A DNA stretch of 64,000 nucleotides from Streptomyces ochraceiscleroticus (GTDB taxonomy: Bacteria > Actinomycetota > Actinomycetes > Streptomycetales > Streptomycetaceae). A program made the position numbers and the translations under genes. The notes under the pieces were generated by a model, which worked only from the letters and a program-made list of their open reading frames with translations, made no database searches and was not told the DNA's origin. How positions within the stretch are numbered: position 1 is the stretch's first letter; each line of letters starts with the position of its first letter. Location: NCBI RefSeq assembly GCF_000720485.1, contig NZ_JOAX01000005.1, positions 124,001 through 188,000 on the forward strand, read 5' to 3'. Below, piece by piece: positions 61,971 to 64,000 of this stretch.

Positions 61971-62970
61971 CGACGGACGTGCCAGGCATCTCCGCTCAGG
62001 GCGAGGGCCCCCGCCTCCCCGACCGGGGCGGCCGACTCGACCGCCTCCTGTCGTGGATCGAACGGGCCGGCAATGCCGTGCCCCACCCAGTGGCCCTGTT
62101 CGCCGCCCTCTTCCTCGCGTTGGGCCTGGTTTCCACCGGCCTCGCACTCGCCGGAGTCGTCGTCGCCATTCCCGGCACGGAGGACACCAAGGCGGTCAAC
62201 GGGCTCCTCACCGGGGAGGGAGTGCGCTGGTTCGTTGAGCACCTGGTCCCCAACTTCATGCTCCGGTGCAGCGCAAGGCCCTGCTGGCCACAGCAGCCGT
62301 CCTCGCAGGGTACGCGGCGGCGGTGCTGGGGCTGTGGCTGCCGCCCGGGGCACCGCTGCGCGGAGCGGGCGGTGCCCTCGTCCCCTCGCCGTTCCTCACC
62401 GGCATCGTCCCGGTCCTGTTCGGCGCCTTCCTCCTCGCCGGTCTCACCTACGGGTTCGCGGCGCGGAAGCTCAGCGGCACCGAGGACGTCACCGCCGCCG
62501 TCACGGAGTCGGTGCGGAGCATGGCCGGATACATCGTGATGATGTTCGTCGCCGCGCAGGTCATCGCGCTGTTCACCTGGTCGAACGTCGGCGTGCTCAT
62601 CGCGGTGAAGGCAGCGGCGCTGTTCGACGCACTCGGCATGACCGGCTTCGGCGCGATCGTTGTGTTCGTCCTGCTGACCTGCTGCCTCAACTTCTTCATC
62701 ATCTCCGGATCCGCCTTGTGGTCGCTGATCGCCCCGGTCTTCATACCCGCCTTCATGCTGCTGGGCATGAGCCCGGCCCTCAGTCAGGCCGCATTCGGCA
62801 TCGGCGACTCCACCACCGGCGCCCTCACCCCGATGAACCCGTACCTCTTCCTGGTCCTCGCGCTACTCCAGCAATACGAGCCGGAGGCACGTCTGGGCAC
62901 CCTCATCGCCCGGCTGGCGGTCTTCGTCGTACCGTTCCTGGCGGTGTGGCTGGCCGTCCTCGCCCTCTAG
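61967..62970 (+). pseudogene. abgT: AbgT-family transporter destroyed by an internal deletion
   Basis: The frame opening at ATG 61967 gives the N-terminus of a p-aminobenzoyl-glutamate-type transporter (LSWIERAGNAVPHPVALFAA; EGVRWFVEHLVPNFM). Near 62260 the homology jumps: from about 62265 another frame (+2) encodes the C-terminal third (VTESVRSMAGYIVMMFVAAQ; FNLFI-like CCLNFFIISGSALWSLIAPV; IGDSTTGALTPMNPYLF). About 200 central residues expected in this roughly 500-residue family are missing and the frames no longer agree. It overlaps the amidohydrolase stop (ATGA), so an intact gene would have formed a transporter/hydrolase operon. Confidence 0.8.
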
Positions 62971-64000
62971 GACGTGGGAACGCCTGCCTGTTCAGCGAGG
63001 CGGTCCGGATTGGTGGTGAGCCAGTCGTAGGTGAAGGAGTTCCAGAAGGAACACTGGTGTCGGGCCGCGTACACCTCGGACTTGAGGGCCCGGCTCTCAC
63101 CACCCGGCAGCAGGGACATGTACTTCGCGCCCCGATACGACGGCCAGGCGGCAAGCCCCGGGGTCGCGGGGTTCCCGTGCTTCACGAACGAGCCCCAGTA
63201 GCGCACCATCTCCCTGGACAGCTGCTGTTGTCCGGGAGAAAGCAGCTTCGAGGTCGCCATGGGCCACAGATATCCGACCTGGCTCGAATGCGGGGCCCCC
63301 GAGTCGAAGCCGGCCGGAGTCTCGCCGAGGACGGGCGGGTGCGGGTCGTCGAACTCGTAGAAGTACGTGTGCGGTTGCCGAGCGGCGAACCGGTCCGTGA
63401 GCTTCTGGTACTGGCAGCCTCCGAGCCCGTAGAAGACGCTGCTGTCGCCCCACAGGGCGCTGATCGCGTACGTCCCGGCGTACGGGCTGCTGTAAGCGCT
63501 GTAGGGATAGTGCGCGAGCACGGCGTCGGCCTGTGCCCCGAACTCCTGCCGGACCGCCCGCTCGTACTGCTCCTTCGTCGCGTGCGCGAACGGCAGTGCC
63601 CAGCGCCGTACTTCGTCACGCGTGCTGCCGATGAGGAGGGGGACGTTCGCGGACCGGCCGGTGCGTACGGCCTCGCTCGGCGGGAGGGGCAGCTCGGGAC
63701 CCCCGGCCACGGGCAGCGGGCCGGTCAGGACGCCGCCGACGAAGTCCCGTCCGGCAGAGAGCAGTTCATCGGCAGGCTTGGCCCGCAGGCAGGACGCGCC
63801 GGCCGACGGATCGGAACAGCCGGCGGCTGCTGCGTACTTCTTCCCCCTGGTGACGGCTTGCGCGGCCGTGTGGCTGGGGCACCCGCCGCTTTCAATGATC
63901 GCGCCGGCGAACAGGCCGCGGGCCGGGGGCGAGGCCAGGAGCGCGCAGACGGAATGGCCGCCGGCCGATTGGCCGGCCATGGTCACGCGGCCCGCGTCCC
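62967..64000 (-). CDS. Type-B carboxylesterase, C-terminal part (runs off the window)
   Basis: At least 344 residues of a carboxylesterase/para-nitrobenzyl-esterase family protein; the N-terminus lies beyond the window. The nucleophile Ser is in TMAGQSAGGHSVCALL. Family landmarks that follow are GAIIESGGCPS, VPLLIGSTRDEVRRWA and FAGTYAISAL-like YAGTYAISALWGDSS, and the catalytic His is near GAPHSSQVGYLWPM. It is tail-to-tail with the AbgT remnant with a 4-nt overlap. Substrates are unknown. Confidence 0.9.
   Translation of the reverse strand, partial: DAGRVTMAGQSAGGHSVCALLASPPARGLFAGAIIESGGCPSHTAAQAVTRGKKYAAAAGCSDPSAGASCLRAKPADELLSAGRDFVGGVLTGPLPVAGGPELPLPPSEAVRTGRSANVPLLIGSTRDEVRRWALPFAHATKEQYERAVRQEFGAQADAVLAHYPYSAYSSPYAGTYAISALWGDSSVFYGLGGCQYQKLTDRFAARQPHTYFYEFDDPHPPVLGETPAGFDSGAPHSSQVGYLWPMATSKLLSPGQQQLSREMVRYWGSFVKHGNPATPGLAAWPSYRGAKYMSLLPGGESRALKSEVYAARHQCSFWNSFTYDWLTTNPDRLAEQAGVPTS

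Overview
The window is a high-G+C chromosome segment with GTG starts, dense ATGA-type gene overlaps and few TTA codons. Its content (2-methylisoborneol genes, LytR-CpsA-Psr protein, GH62/GH10 xylanolysis, many LysR/IclR/GntR/Lrp regulators) points to Streptomyces or a very close relative. The identification rests on protein recognition and base composition only. I saw no rRNA, tRNA, CRISPR array, integrase or intact insertion sequence. The segment reads as accessory 'arm-type' metabolism: successive catabolic and transport operons, each with its own regulator, separated by clear hairpin terminators.

Layout. 1-1116: 3' end of a terpene cyclase and the geranyl-diphosphate C-methyltransferase (2-methylisoborneol). 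1203-8158 (minus): GntR regulator, 4Fe-4S ferredoxin, SsuABC-like ABC importer and an AprA-like flavoprotein fused to HEAT repeats. 8439-12474: single genes (small secreted protein with a probable frameshift, EF-hand protein, methyltransferase, DUF1062, GrpB, membrane protein). 12591-18904: CocE-type hydrolase and CitMHS transporter, divergent from a LysR regulator with CoA-transferase and CitE-like lyase genes; this looks like a route for a hydroxy-dicarboxylate. 19131-23056: XRE-cupin regulator, EamA exporter, PaiB-like protein, B3/B4-domain protein and an SMR pair. 23322-28356: homoserine dehydrogenase, aldehyde dehydrogenase, an aspartase remnant, Lrp regulator, truncated HAD phosphatase and a gamma-family PLP enzyme.

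28699-32242: LCP protein and a GT2 glycosyltransferase fused to a NodB deacetylase domain that has lost its metal ligands. 32423-37408: arginase-family protein, CGNR/ABATE regulator, two metallo-beta-lactamase-fold proteins and an MFS exporter. 38049-41182: xylan operon (GH62 arabinofuranosidase, Tat-exported esterase, GH10 xylanase) preceded by palindromic operators.

41348-59454 is the most striking part: a roughly 18-kb aromatic catabolic supercluster. It has two IclR regulators, a double-domain class III CoA-transferase, enoyl-CoA hydratase, MFS importer, SDR, two alpha/beta hydrolases, a quinone-oxidoreductase-type MDR, acyl-CoA ligase, a CarAa-like Rieske oxygenase, a 40-residue membrane peptide, an M20-fold protein lacking its metal ligands, a LigB-type extradiol dioxygenase, a TrxR-type ferredoxin reductase, a 7Fe ferredoxin, and an alpha/beta hydrolase with His in place of the nucleophile Ser. 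A shared operator (core TCAGCGGAAC) links its promoters. The likely logic is uptake, Rieske hydroxylation fed by FNR and ferredoxin, dehydrogenation, extradiol cleavage, C-C hydrolysis and CoA-dependent side-chain breakdown. The substrate is unknown.

59514-64000: double-domain Lrp regulator, amidohydrolase, an AbgT transporter destroyed by an internal deletion, and the 3' part of a type-B carboxylesterase that leaves the window.
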